Part shown: one piece after another, positions 44,424-52,597 of the stretch
Layout: every line of letters starts with the position of its first letter
Position numbering within the stretch: position 1 is the first letter of the stretch
Assembly: GCF_001968815.1 (NCBI RefSeq)
Contig: NZ_MIEQ01000049.1
Coordinates: forward strand, 1-64,000
DNA: 64,000 bases
Direction: 5' to 3'
DNA from: Motiliproteus sp. MSK22-1
GTDB taxonomy: Bacteria; Pseudomonadota; Gammaproteobacteria; Pseudomonadales; Balneatricaceae
Notes under the pieces: model-generated
Told to the model about the DNA's origin: nothing
Databases searched by the model: none
What the model saw: only the letters and a program-made list of their open reading frames with translations
Program-made: the position numbers and the translations under genes

Positions 44424-45812
44424 ATGAAGCGCATTCCAGAACCATTTCGAATCAAAATGGTTGAGCCTATTAAAATGACGACTGAGGCTGATAGAAAAAA
44501 GTCACTGGAAGAGGCCGGGTATAATCCCTTTTCTCTTAAGAGTGAGGATGTCTATATCGATCTGCTTACTGACTCTGGTACAGGTGCAATGAGTGCTAAC
44601 CAGTGGGCGGGATTAATGATAGGGGATGAAGCCTATGCAGGTAGTCGTAGTTTTATCCGTTTAGAGGAGTCAGTACGCACATTATTTCGTTATCAGTATG
44701 TTATTCCTGTTCATCAGGGACGAGGGGCGGAGCAAATTCTTTTCCCCACATTGGTAAAACGTAAAAGTGCGGATAACCCTGTATTTATTTCAAATTACCA
44801 CTTCGATACAACGGCGGCTCACGTTGAGATAAGCGGAGCTAAAGCTATCAATGTCCTGACTCCAGAGGCGGTTGATACTGGAACCTGGTATGACTTCAAA
44901 GGCAATTTTGACTTAGAGAAGTTAGCCACAACCATAGAAACTTATGGCGCAAAGAATGTGGTTGGCATCATCATCACGATTACCTGCAATTCCGCGGGTG
45001 GTCAGCCTGTATCTTTGGCAAATATTCGCGCTGCATCTGAGCTTGCCAGAGCCAATGGTATAACGGTGATTATCGATGCGGCACGGTTTGCCGAGAACGC
45101 CTGGTTTATAAAGCAGCGCGAGTCCGGCTACCGCGATATACCAATAGGTGATGTCATTCGAGAGATGTTTGATTATGCCGATGTATTTACCATGTCAGCG
45201 AAGAAAGACCCGATGGTTAATATGGGGGGGCTCTGTTGCTTTAAGAATGACCGAGAACTTTATCGCCAAACTCAGGTTCTGTGTGTTCCTATGGAAGGTT
45301 TTGTCACCTATGGTGGACTGAACGGTCGCGATATGGAGGCTTTGAGTATCGGGTTATGGGAATGTGCGGATGAGGATTTTCTCAAATACCGTATTGGTCA
45401 GGTGGAATATTTAGGAGAGCGGCTGCGTAATGCCGGTATTCCAATTCAATATCCCACTGGCGGGCATGCAGTGTTTGTCGATGCAGGCAAAATGCTGTCT
45501 CATATCCCCAGTGAACAATTTCCTGCTCATGCCCTGGCTAACGAACTCTATATCGAAGGGGGTGTAAGGGGGGTTGAAATCGGTTCTCTGCTACTGGGTC
45601 GTGATCCCGCAACAGGCAAACAGAAAGAAACTTCACTGGAATTACTGCGGCTCACTATTCCAAGACGGGTTTATACCAATGATCATATGGATTATGTTGC
45701 TGATTGCCTTATTGCCGTTAACAATCGGGCATCGCAGATTAAAGGGCTGACCTTTACTTATGAACCTGAAGTGCTACGCCATTTTACTGCTCGATTAAAA
45801 CCAGTCGTTTAG
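44424..45812 (+). CDS. tnaA: Tryptophanase (PLP-dependent beta-eliminating lyase)
   Basis: The 462-residue enzyme splits L-tryptophan to indole, pyruvate and ammonia. It follows E. coli TnaA closely: [20 protein letters not shown], the PLP lysine Lys261 in SAKKDPMV, Asp128 in SNYHFDTT and His453 in LRHFTARL. The last two residues separate tryptophanase from tyrosine phenol-lyase. The [11 protein letters not shown] segment is also TnaA-like rather than the M-E-R form of TPL. ATG 44424 is preceded by GGAG seven bases upstream. No tnaB permease follows. Confidence 0.9.
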   Translation: MKRIPEPFRIKMVEPIKMTTEADRKKSLEEAGYNPFSLKSEDVYIDLLTDSGTGAMSANQWAGLMIGDEAYAGSRSFIRLEESVRTLFRYQYVIPVHQGRGAEQILFPTLVKRKSADNPVFISNYHFDTTAAHVEISGAKAINVLTPEAVDTGTWYDFKGNFDLEKLATTIETYGAKNVVGIIITITCNSAGGQPVSLANIRAASELARANGITVIIDAARFAENAWFIKQRESGYRDIPIGDVIREMFDYADVFTMSAKKDPMVNMGGLCCFKNDRELYRQTQVLCVPMEGFVTYGGLNGRDMEALSIGLWECADEDFLKYRIGQVEYLGERLRNAGIPIQYPTGGHAVFVDAGKMLSHIPSEQFPAHALANELYIEGGVRGVEIGSLLLGRDPATGKQKETSLELLRLTIPRRVYTNDHMDYVADCLIAVNNRASQIKGLTFTYEPEVLRHFTARLKPVV

Positions 45813-46183
45813 GGAACCTGCCGATCACTTTCTTGGCTACAAGCGACAGCCTTCCATGCCATAACACTTGTTTAACCTTAAGAGGGTATCTGCTGCATAG
45901 CTGTAGTTTGGGTCCTTTTAAGGTTTTTGCTATTGGCCTCGGTTGTATGAATATGTCTGCCGGTTACGGTCCGGCAGTCGGCTCGATTACTTCATGAAGC
46001 CTTGGATCTCGGCTGCAAGACTTGACGTCGTAGCTTCCCGAAAGGATTAGGTTCTCCCCACTGAGCCAAAAAATTTTAATAAATAGTCGATTATCTGGCT
46101 TGTTTTGCTAGAATCACGGCCAAACATCCACTTGACCTTAACGGTCAATGGAATACGGAAGCAACTAACCACAAGGAAATAGA
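45813..46183. other. Intergenic region between tnaA and the LysM locus
   Basis: No gene is visible. A 7-bp hairpin CTGCCGG-N7-CCGGCAG (45957-45977) lacks a T tract. Sequence composition changes little across the border into the accessory locus, and I see no attachment-site repeats. Confidence 0.4.
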
Positions 46184-47281
46184 GTGAACAGCCAAGTCCA
46201 GTCTTTTGAACAAGCCATCCTTCCAACTGACCAAGCACCGATGCTTTACCGGGTTAAACCGGGGGATACCCTCAGCCGTATTATTGCTGATCACTACGAA
46301 ATTCACTATCAGGACCCGCGTTATCAAGACGTTCAGGCCTCATTGCTACATTTTAACGACACTCTGACCGATCCGAACCTCATTCATCCGAATCAACTGC
46401 TTTGGCTGATGCCGCTTACTCCGGATAATGCAATGGCTATGTGTCCCGCGCCTGCACCTGCGGGTAAACCAACCTCTGAAAAGTTTGATCCGTCTATGAT
46501 TGCAGACAGTGGTTTGAGGGACTGGCTCATGCACTCAGGGCAAACCACCTACGGCGAGTACGTCACACGAATGAAGCGTTTGATGCCAACGGCGACCAAG
46601 GAACAGGAAGCGTTCTGGGCGCTGGCATGGCTGGATGAAAACTATGGCGTAACCAGTGTCGCCGCAACCGCCGGGTTTAATTCTTTCGGAGGGTTGGTCA
46701 GTCAGGCACACAATGCCTTTATTGCGGAGGTTAAGCACATCTATCATGACTATAAACGCGGTGTGCTGACAGAGAATCAATATGACTACCAACGTCAAAA
46801 AGCCTTAAAAACTTACGCCCGTAAGCTAGGTCCTTTTGAAAAACTATTATTCAAAGGAAAAACCGCTCGTGAAGCTATCCGTATTACCCGCTCCAAAGCA
46901 CTGCCAGCCACGGGAGTTATTGATGCCCACCTGGAACGACTGAGTGGGATGGCGAAAGTTGCCAGTCGTGGTGGAACAGTGCTTGCCGTCGCAGGGGTTG
47001 GTGTGGGTTGCTACCAGATCGCCAATGCGAACACCCGACACAAGAAAAATGAAATTTTTGCTGAGACTGTAGGAAGTACAGTAGTAGGCGGCGTTGCTGG
47101 AGCAGCACTTACTCTGCTATTGTTTTCCAATCCCGTCGGCTGGGGGATCGCTTTGATGCTGGGTACGGCCGCGGCCATCACCAGTTACGGAGCCGGTAAA
47201 GCTACAGCAGCCGTGTATAAAAGTGAATTTAGCGAATATGATTTCGTTAAAACAACAGGCGTTGATAAGCTATGTCGATAA
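46184..47281 (+). CDS. LysM-domain protein with hydrophobic Gly-rich C-terminus; candidate membrane toxin
   Basis: The 365-residue protein lacks a Sec signal. Residues 20-76 are a LysM domain (YRVKPGDTLSRIIADHYEI ... PNLIHPNQLLWLMP), which binds peptidoglycan or serves as a delivery adaptor in some contact-dependent effectors. A helical middle (about 110-240) follows. The C-terminus has two Gly/Ala-rich hydrophobic stretches (about 259-280 and 293-345, with SNPVGWGIALMLG) like glycine-zipper membrane-insertion segments. The final DFVKTTGVDKLCR is shared with the orphan module downstream. GTG start behind AAGGA. The overlapping small membrane-protein gene fits a toxin/immunity pair. Toxicity and export route are inferred, not shown. 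Confidence 0.75.
   Translation: MNSQVQSFEQAILPTDQAPMLYRVKPGDTLSRIIADHYEIHYQDPRYQDVQASLLHFNDTLTDPNLIHPNQLLWLMPLTPDNAMAMCPAPAPAGKPTSEKFDPSMIADSGLRDWLMHSGQTTYGEYVTRMKRLMPTATKEQEAFWALAWLDENYGVTSVAATAGFNSFGGLVSQAHNAFIAEVKHIYHDYKRGVLTENQYDYQRQKALKTYARKLGPFEKLLFKGKTAREAIRITRSKALPATGVIDAHLERLSGMAKVASRGGTVLAVAGVGVGCYQIANANTRHKKNEIFAETVGSTVVGGVAGAALTLLLFSNPVGWGIALMLGTAAAITSYGAGKATAAVYKSEFSEYDFVKTTGVDKLCR
46871..47064 (+). repeat. 194-bp direct repeat, copy A (inside LysM gene)
   Basis: This segment matches 47674-47867 with only about four differences, three or so of them silent. It covers the junction AIRITRSK to AETVG in the protein, immediately before the diverged hydrophobic tail. Such a repeat would let tails be exchanged by homologous recombination. 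Confidence 0.9.
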
Positions 47282-47649
47282 CATCGCATCACTTAGCTAT
47301 CGTTTTATTTGCTACTATGTTTGCATGGATTTTATGGGGGCCTATAACATGGCTCCTGCTAAGTATTTTCACTCCGAAGTCACTGCTGGAAAAATACTTT
47401 AAAGAGCCTCACTTTACTTTGACAGAAACCTACATTATGAGGGGTTGGCCAGGGTTTTTACTGAGGACAGGCATTTTTTCATGGTCTCTTCTTTTACCAT
47501 CGTTTGGCAAGAAAAGACAAATAAAAGAAACATGGAAATACATGCCTCGCTGGTATGCTATCGCATTAAAAATATTTATGTGTGGCACCATGATGACTCT
47601 ATTTATAATAGCCACGTTTATGCCTATTGTTTTGCTCTTTGATTTTTAA
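47272..47649 (+). CDS. Small membrane protein, candidate immunity protein 1
   Basis: The 125-residue hydrophobic protein has about four membrane segments and a central conserved part (EKYFKEPHFTLTETY ... RQIKETWKYMP). Its ATG overlaps the end of the LysM gene by 10 bases (ATGTCGATAA), so the two are translated together. A second version at 48075 has the same overlap with the second C-terminal module. The pattern of a toxin tail followed by a coupled, co-diverging inner-membrane protein is what immunity proteins to pore-forming or membrane-depolarising toxins look like. Confidence 0.7.
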   Translation: MSITSHHLAIVLFATMFAWILWGPITWLLLSIFTPKSLLEKYFKEPHFTLTETYIMRGWPGFLLRTGIFSWSLLLPSFGKKRQIKETWKYMPRWYAIALKIFMCGTMMTLFIIATFMPIVLLFDF

Positions 47650-48084
47650 ACTGCACGGGGTTCTAAAACCGCTGAAGCTATCCGTATTACCCGCTCCAAA
47701 GCACTGCCAGCCACGGGAGTCATAGATGCTCACCTGGAACGACTGAGTGGGATGGCGAAAGTTGCCAGTCGTGGTGGAACAGTGCTTGCCGTCGCAGGGG
47801 TTGGTGTGGGTTGCTACCAGATCGCCAATGCGAACACCCGACACAAGAAAAATGAAATCTTTGCTGAAACAGTGGGGGGAACCATTGTCGGGGGAGTGAC
47901 AGGTTATGCACTAGGTGTTCTTTTGTTCTCTAACCCCGTAGGTTGGGGGGTTGCGCTAGTATTGGGTACCGGGGCGGCCATCGCCAGTTATAGTGCAGGT
48001 AAAGGTACTGCGGCCATGTACAATAATTATTTGCGCCAATATGATTTCGTCGAAACAACAGGTGTCGATAAGTTATGTCGATAA
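47650..48084 (+). pseudogene. Orphan C-terminal module of the LysM protein
   Basis: The frame begins directly after the stop of immunity gene 1 and reads T-A-R-G-S-K-T-A-E-A-I-R-I-T-R-S-K. It then continues as a second copy of the LysM protein's last 138 or so residues without LysM domain or start codon; the first in-frame ATG is 47752. The first two thirds are nearly identical to the full gene, while the hydrophobic tail (TIVGGVTGYALGVLLFSNPVGWGVAL) has diverged. It is the equivalent of the displaced toxin modules seen in Cdi and Rhs arrays. It may be silent until recombined. Confidence 0.75.
47674..47867 (+). repeat. 194-bp direct repeat, copy B (inside orphan module)
   Basis: Partner of 46871-47064, 803 bp downstream. 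Compared with copy A, the sequence just before it lacks one codon (CGT), but within the 194 bp the reading frame is kept. Confidence 0.9.
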
Positions 48085-48452
48085 CAGGGGAGCACTTAGC
48101 TCTTTTTGTGTTTTGGGTTATGCTTGGAGGTGTCCTGTGGATGCCTTTAACGTGGCTCCTGCTGAGCATCTTTACCCCCAACTCCTTGCTGGACAAATAT
48201 TTTAAAGAACCGCATTTTACGCTAACCGAAACCTATATGATGCGCGGATGGCCTGGTTTTTTAATGCGCACTGCAATTTTCGGATGGTCTCTAATTCTCC
48301 CTTCGCTCGGCAAGAAAAGACAAATAAAGGAAACATGGAAGTACATGCCACTCTGGTATGTCATAGCACTGAATATCCTTACCATTGGTTCGACAATAAC
48401 GTTGCTTATAATAGTCGTGTTACTGCCTATTCTGGTGTTCTTTGATTTTTAG
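48075..48452 (+). CDS. Small membrane protein, candidate immunity protein 2
   Basis: This 125-residue protein is a clear paralogue of the protein at 47272: EKYFKEPHFTLTETY becomes DKYFKEPHFTLTETY, and RQIKETWKYMP is kept. Differences cluster in the first membrane segment (FWVMLGGVLWMP) and the last. It overlaps the orphan module by the same 10 bases. Co-divergence with the preceding toxin tail supports a matched pair. Confidence 0.7.
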   Translation: MSITGEHLALFVFWVMLGGVLWMPLTWLLLSIFTPNSLLDKYFKEPHFTLTETYMMRGWPGFLMRTAIFGWSLILPSLGKKRQIKETWKYMPLWYVIALNILTIGSTITLLIIVVLLPILVFFDF

Positions 48453-48551
48453 ACTGCATGAATCCAGCAATATCAACTAGAAGCAATCATGAACTGTCCC
48501 GTTTATGTGTACTATCGTTGTACCTTTCTCAAGGGAATGACGGTTTTGGAG

Positions 48552-49406
48552 TTATTTTTTCAGGATGCCAAGGATCCCTTCGCTAATAATTCTATTGGTA
48601 TTCCTGGCAACTGAAGCCAATGTTTTCTTGGTTGTTGCCGTCAGGTTTGTCTTGCCGGTTTCTTCAAAGATCTTTCTGACTCGTGCGATTGCCTGTTCTT
48701 CCCTTTTATCGATTATGCCGTCTGCTTCCATGACATCCGTTAGAAAAGTAACTATCTCCTCAGACATCGATTTGTAATTACAATCAGGGTTTGTTTTCTT
48801 GAAGTTGGCCAATGTTTGAGCAACTTCCCTGATTGAGAACTCCGATAGTTTACTTTGCGTATATTCGAGGCCCATTTCGACAAAGTGTGGATCATAGCCC
48901 CATTGGTCTACAAAATACTTATATATAACCTCTCTTTCGGCGTTATCGGTTTTTCCATCGATATCCGCTACCTTCAGAGAGAGAGGCGCGAGGAGGTCAA
49001 AGAGCCCCAGGGCTAAGACATCCAAGGGGGTGTTGATGAAATTTGGAATGACGGTGACTTTATCTTTAGATGAGTTCTTTATATAACGGGTGATACCCAG
49101 CCATGTTCCACCGCCGACCACTCCGGCAGCAATCACCCAGCCAATCGGTGTGACAGCGGTGCCAATGCCTAAAGCGGCTAGCATTCCGGTAGGAGCAAAA
49201 AAAGCGCTGGCAACGGTTGATGACTTAGCCACCGCTGCTGCCGTGACAGCCACTCCTGCTGCATCCCAGGCTTCGAAGACCTTGTTTTTAACCCTGAGGG
49301 AGGTATAAGCATCCTCACCAATGTTGAGCTTTGCCTTAAACTTAAGAGGCTCAGTCACAATGTTCTCTATTCCATCAAACCATTGGGAGCTCGTTGAGTC
49401 TGTCAT
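48552..49406 (-). CDS. TerB-like protein with hydrophobic N-terminal half
   Basis: The 284-residue protein has a Gly/Ala-rich hydrophobic region at about residues 48-106 (VTPIGWVIAAGVVGGGTWLG) and a helical C-terminal domain (about 130-250). The latter has paired acidic motifs DIDGKTDNAEREVI and MEADGIIDKREEQAI, as in TerB/tellurite-resistance and DnaJ-associated metal-binding helical bundles. The TPIGW-type segment resembles NPVGW in the LysM proteins next door. Convergent with immunity gene 2. Whether it belongs to the same system is unknown. Confidence 0.65.
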   Translation of the reverse strand: MTDSTSSQWFDGIENIVTEPLKFKAKLNIGEDAYTSLRVKNKVFEAWDAAGVAVTAAAVAKSSTVASAFFAPTGMLAALGIGTAVTPIGWVIAAGVVGGGTWLGITRYIKNSSKDKVTVIPNFINTPLDVLALGLFDLLAPLSLKVADIDGKTDNAEREVIYKYFVDQWGYDPHFVEMGLEYTQSKLSEFSIREVAQTLANFKKTNPDCNYKSMSEEIVTFLTDVMEADGIIDKREEQAIARVRKIFEETGKTNLTATTKKTLASVARNTNRIISEGILGILKK

Positions 49407-49679
49407 TTGTGTAAACCGGTTTTTTTGTACCGAATAGGTTGTTCGTTATAGTTGACTATTAAGTTCAATTGTAACTTAGCCGTTATTGAAAAACCTTTCA
49501 GTCACAATTTACGTTACTGCCAATGGGGCGAAAAAATAGTCTTTTGAGTTCTGATTGTTAGAACCTCAGACTCAGCATCTGTTAGTAGTGCTCAGATTGA
49601 ACCATAACAACCGAATGCTTATATTACATTATTCCATGTATCGCATTATTCAAAGCTTGGACCCGATATAGAGGAGAGT

Positions 49680-50160
49680 ATGGAGGTTCGTCGATACCAT
49701 AAAGGAGAGGAGGGTGAATTGTGGCGTATTTTCTACAACACTGTTCATCAGATAAATGCCCGTCATTACTCTGAAGCTCAAATTAATGCCTGGGCACCCG
49801 CTGGTCTGGATCAACAGCTCTGGTCCGGTAAAATTCAGGATATTGATCCTTATGTTGTTGTGCTGGAAGGAAAAATTGTAGGCTATGCTGATCTTCAGAA
49901 ATCCGGTTATATTGACCATTTCTTCTGTCATCATGAGCATCAGCGAAAAGGAGTGGGTAACTGTCTTATTTCTTTTATCATGGCAGAGGCTTCGAGGCTT
50001 CGAGGCTTCGAGGCTTGAGATCCCTGAGTTGAGCGCCGATGTCAGTATTACCGCAAAGCCATTTTTTGAGTCGAAGGGGTTTGTCGTACTCAACAAGCAG
50101 ATTAATTGTTTGCGAGGGCAAGAATTGATTAACTACAAAATGGTGCGAAAGCACGATTAA
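49680..50160 (+). pseudogene. GNAT acetyltransferase interrupted by an 8-bp tandem repeat
   Basis: The frame from ATG 49680 (with GGAGAG before it) encodes MEVRRYHKGEEGELWRIFYN, then GYADLQKSGYIDHFFCHHEHQRKGVGNCLI, the acetyl-CoA loop (QRKGVG) of small GNAT enzymes. It stops at 50016-50018 inside the repeat. The rest (LEIPELSADVSITAKPFFE and SKGFVVLNKQ, typical GNAT C-terminus) continues in another frame to 50160. Removing two 8-bp units (16 bp) restores a 154-residue protein. Either a recent mutation or a switchable gene. Confidence 0.8.
49986..50016 (+). repeat. 8-bp tandem repeat GAGGCTTC (3.9 copies)
   Basis: Three exact units at 49986, 49994 and 50002 plus seven bases of a fourth. Copy numbers that keep the acetyltransferase frame are one, four or seven full units; the present three shift it. 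Confidence 0.9.
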
Positions 50161-50252
50161 CAGAAAAGCTTTTAGTTTGATGTGAGGTTTATGCTGCGCA
50201 AAATGATGCATGAGACCGTTTTGGTTTTTCTACAACTTCATGAGGGTCCGTT

Positions 50253-50585
50253 TTGACGAATCAACTGTTGATGACTCTATCTGATATCGCCACTGAAGCT
50301 CACGTTCGTATCCAACAGGACTTTAAGCATATTGATCCCATTGTTGGAGTTAGCCAAAACATGCGATCAAGTGGAATACCTGCGGATGTCATGACTATCG
50401 ATTGCCTGAAAAGTGGTAAGCGAATCATTCTGATCTTACATGATGATACTCCTGATATAATCAGCTTTCAGTTTGCCTTCAGAGATAAAGATCCCGACAA
50501 AAAATTTCAGGCGATTCCATTTGCTGAGCTGACCTCTCAGAAGTTGTATGACTGGATCAGCAGTTATTTTTCAAACGCCGTCTAG
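50253..50585 (+). CDS. Conserved-looking hypothetical protein
   Basis: This 110-residue soluble protein (TTG start behind GAGGG, or ATG 50271) has SDIATEAHVRIQQDF, the segment DVMTIDCLKSGKRIILILHDDTPDIISFQF and a C-terminal helix SQKLYDWISSYF. I do not recognise the family. Normal codon use and a compact alpha/beta pattern suggest a real gene. Confidence 0.6.
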   Translation: MTNQLLMTLSDIATEAHVRIQQDFKHIDPIVGVSQNMRSSGIPADVMTIDCLKSGKRIILILHDDTPDIISFQFAFRDKDPDKKFQAIPFAELTSQKLYDWISSYFSNAV

Positions 50586-50653
50586 GCTTCGCTTATCCGA
50601 GGGCATCAGCAATACAATCAGCCCCTGGCTAGTTGTTTAAGCTGAGCAGGATT

Positions 50654-51097
50654 TCAGGCTCGCTCATCTTTGGGAGAGCCCATCACGACATAGGTCTGGA
50701 TAGAATTGACCTGGGGGATTGAACCCAGGGTGTCGCTGTGAAATTTCTTATAGGTGACCAAATCACGGGTTTCTACCCTTATCAGGTACTCTGATGCACC
50801 TGTGATGTTGTGGCATTCACGCACTTCTGGAGAGGCGGTCATTGCTTGTTCAAAAGCTTCTTGAGAGGGTTTTGAATGATCAGACAATCCCACTGTAATA
50901 TAGGCTACACAACCGACCCCCATTTGGGATTGGTCGAGTACTGCTCGATAGCCCTTTATAACCCCTGTTCGTTCCAGTTCCTGAACCCGTCGCAGGCAGG
51001 CAGAAGGTGAAAGTCCGACACGATTCGCGAGCAGAGCATTACTCATGCGCCCATCTTTTTTAAGCTCGTGCAATATTCTTTTGTTTATACGATCCAT
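50654..51097 (-). CDS. Lrp/AsnC family transcriptional regulator
   Basis: The 147-residue regulator has an N-terminal helix-turn-helix (NALLANRVGLSPSACLRRVQELE) and a C-terminal RAM domain for amino acid binding (YITVGLSDHSKPSQEAFEQAM, HNITGASEYLIRVETRDL). The longer frame to 51133 adds residues before the typical MDRINKRILHELKKDGR start. Divergent from a LysE-type exporter, it is the expected regulator of amino acid export. Confidence 0.9.
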   Translation of the reverse strand: MDRINKRILHELKKDGRMSNALLANRVGLSPSACLRRVQELERTGVIKGYRAVLDQSQMGVGCVAYITVGLSDHSKPSQEAFEQAMTASPEVRECHNITGASEYLIRVETRDLVTYKKFHSDTLGSIPQVNSIQTYVVMGSPKDERA

Positions 51098-51204
51098 ATT
51101 CATCATAAGTTGCAAATATACTGTTATCAACACAAAGTAAGCAAGATAGTTTTACGGAGTTCCTTCTATGATTGCGTTATGACTTATTCATTGGAACCGC
51201 TGAA

Positions 51205-51798
51205 ATGAACTTTGAACTCCTGACCGCTTTGATGGCCTTTGCCTTTGTGTCATCAATCACCCCCGGCCCTAATAACCTGATGTTGATGTCTTCTGGGGCT
51301 AATTTTGGTTTTCAGCGGACCATTCCACATATGCTGGGTGTCGGAATTGGTTTCGTATTTATGCTGGTTTTAGTTGGAATCGGTCTTATGCAAATATTTG
51401 ATCGTTTTCCTTTAAGCTACGACTTGCTGAAAGTGTTCAGCGTTATCTATTTGCTTTATCTGGCCTTCAAGATTGCAACCGCTGCGCCACCCGAGAGTAA
51501 ACAGGTTAGTACCGGGACTCCGCTGAGTTTCATTCAGGCAGCCTCGTTTCAATGGGTCAATCCAAAGGCCTGGACAATGGCGTTGACGGCGATCAGTGTC
51601 TATTCGCCCACCCGTAGTTTTGAATCGATTGCGATTGTCGGTATTGTATTCGGACTTATTAATTTACCCTCCGTCAGCGTATGGACAATACTGGGTCAGC
51701 AGCTAAGACGTTTGCTAACCAGTCATGTACGTTTGAGAGCCTTTAATATAGTCATGGCCACTTTGCTGGTCGCTTCGCTCTATCCTGCTGTTTCATAA
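51205..51798 (+). CDS. LysE/RhtB family amino acid exporter
   Basis: The 197-residue inner-membrane protein has about six helices, the family signature SSITPGPNNLMLMSSGANFGF and NPKAWTMAL in the middle. It should export an amino acid or a related metabolite; the substrate is not predictable. ATG 51205 is preceded by GGAAC. It is paired divergently with the Lrp-type regulator. Confidence 0.9.
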   Translation: MNFELLTALMAFAFVSSITPGPNNLMLMSSGANFGFQRTIPHMLGVGIGFVFMLVLVGIGLMQIFDRFPLSYDLLKVFSVIYLLYLAFKIATAAPPESKQVSTGTPLSFIQAASFQWVNPKAWTMALTAISVYSPTRSFESIAIVGIVFGLINLPSVSVWTILGQQLRRLLTSHVRLRAFNIVMATLLVASLYPAVS

Positions 51799-52001
51799 TC
51801 CCGGGCAGGATTTTAACCGAGAACACTAACGAGAACACAAAAGTAGTGTAATGAGCCGGAGCCACAGGTCGTGCTGGTAAGGGCTGTGTGGTAGAAAATT
51901 TTTTAGGGCGGTTGGACGACTGAAAATGCTTAACCATGCAAGGGCAACATGGTGACAGAAGGAAAAACTGAGTTGCTGATTGTTTTTTTTGCATATGGAA
52001 G

Positions 52002-52078
52002 TGGTGGGCCTTACTGGACTTGAACCAGTGACAGACCGATTATGAGTCGGGGGCTCTAACCAACTGAGCTAAAGGCCC
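52002..52078 (-). tRNA. tRNA-Ile2 (anticodon CAT, lysidine-modified type)
   Basis: The minus strand gives a 77-nt cloverleaf with CCA encoded. Features are acceptor GGGCCTT/AAGGCCC with discriminator A, D arm GCTC/GAGC, anticodon loop CTCATAA (CAT at 52044-52042) and T arm ACTGG-TTCAAGT-CCAGT. The body is nearly the same as E. coli ileX, so the CAT anticodon should be modified by TilS to read ATA. The top pair of the anticodon stem is a C-U mismatch (G-U in E. coli). Confidence 0.93.
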
Positions 52079-52597
52079 ACATGCAAAAACTTACTCAATG
52101 AGTATTCCATCTCTTATACCAACCTCAGAAACAGTCCTGATATAGTCGGTCAACGGATTACTATATCCCTTGCTTAACCGGCCAAGTGCAGGATAAAAGC
52201 CTATTTCAGCGCTCTTCAAAGCAAGGAGGCGGAATTATAGCGGCAAGTGGGTGGATAGCCAAGAGGGTTTTTAAGGAAATATCAAACAAAAGCTACTTCA
52301 ATTGGATGGTTTCTCTATAGATTCATTTTCTTACTGGAAATCCACATTAGAATTTCCATTTGAGCAGCGGGGTAATCAGAAGCATACGGCAAGAAGCTTG
52401 GCAAAGGTGGCTGCTGAGTTAAGGTTGTTGCGTATCCAACGACACATATCAGTGCTGGTTTCTCTATCCTGGTATATCCTTTCATAGAGGCTATTTTCAC
52501 TAAATTAGCAAAATGGCGTAATCTAAGGCCCGTCTATTATCCGCTGATAGTCTCGGTAAGGGCCTGTCGACTGCGCCTTGCCTTTGTGGGATTGAGT
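52079..52597. other. Intergenic region between tRNA-Ile2 and PAS-GGDEF-EAL gene
   Basis: A gap of about 520 bp. Short frames on both strands overlap each other and lack ribosome binding sites. The tRNA promoter must lie just right of 52078. No integrase or attachment-type repeat of the tRNA 3' end is visible. Confidence 0.4.

Noticed and set aside
44424-45812. Tyrosine phenol-lyase as the identity of the beta-eliminating lyase
   Set aside because: The Asp128, His453 and [11 protein letters not shown] features match tryptophanase; the Met-Glu-Arg phenol-lyase signature is absent.
45957-45977. CTGCCGG/CCGGCAG hairpin as a terminator or integration site
   Set aside because: No T tract, no direct repeats and no integrase gene nearby.
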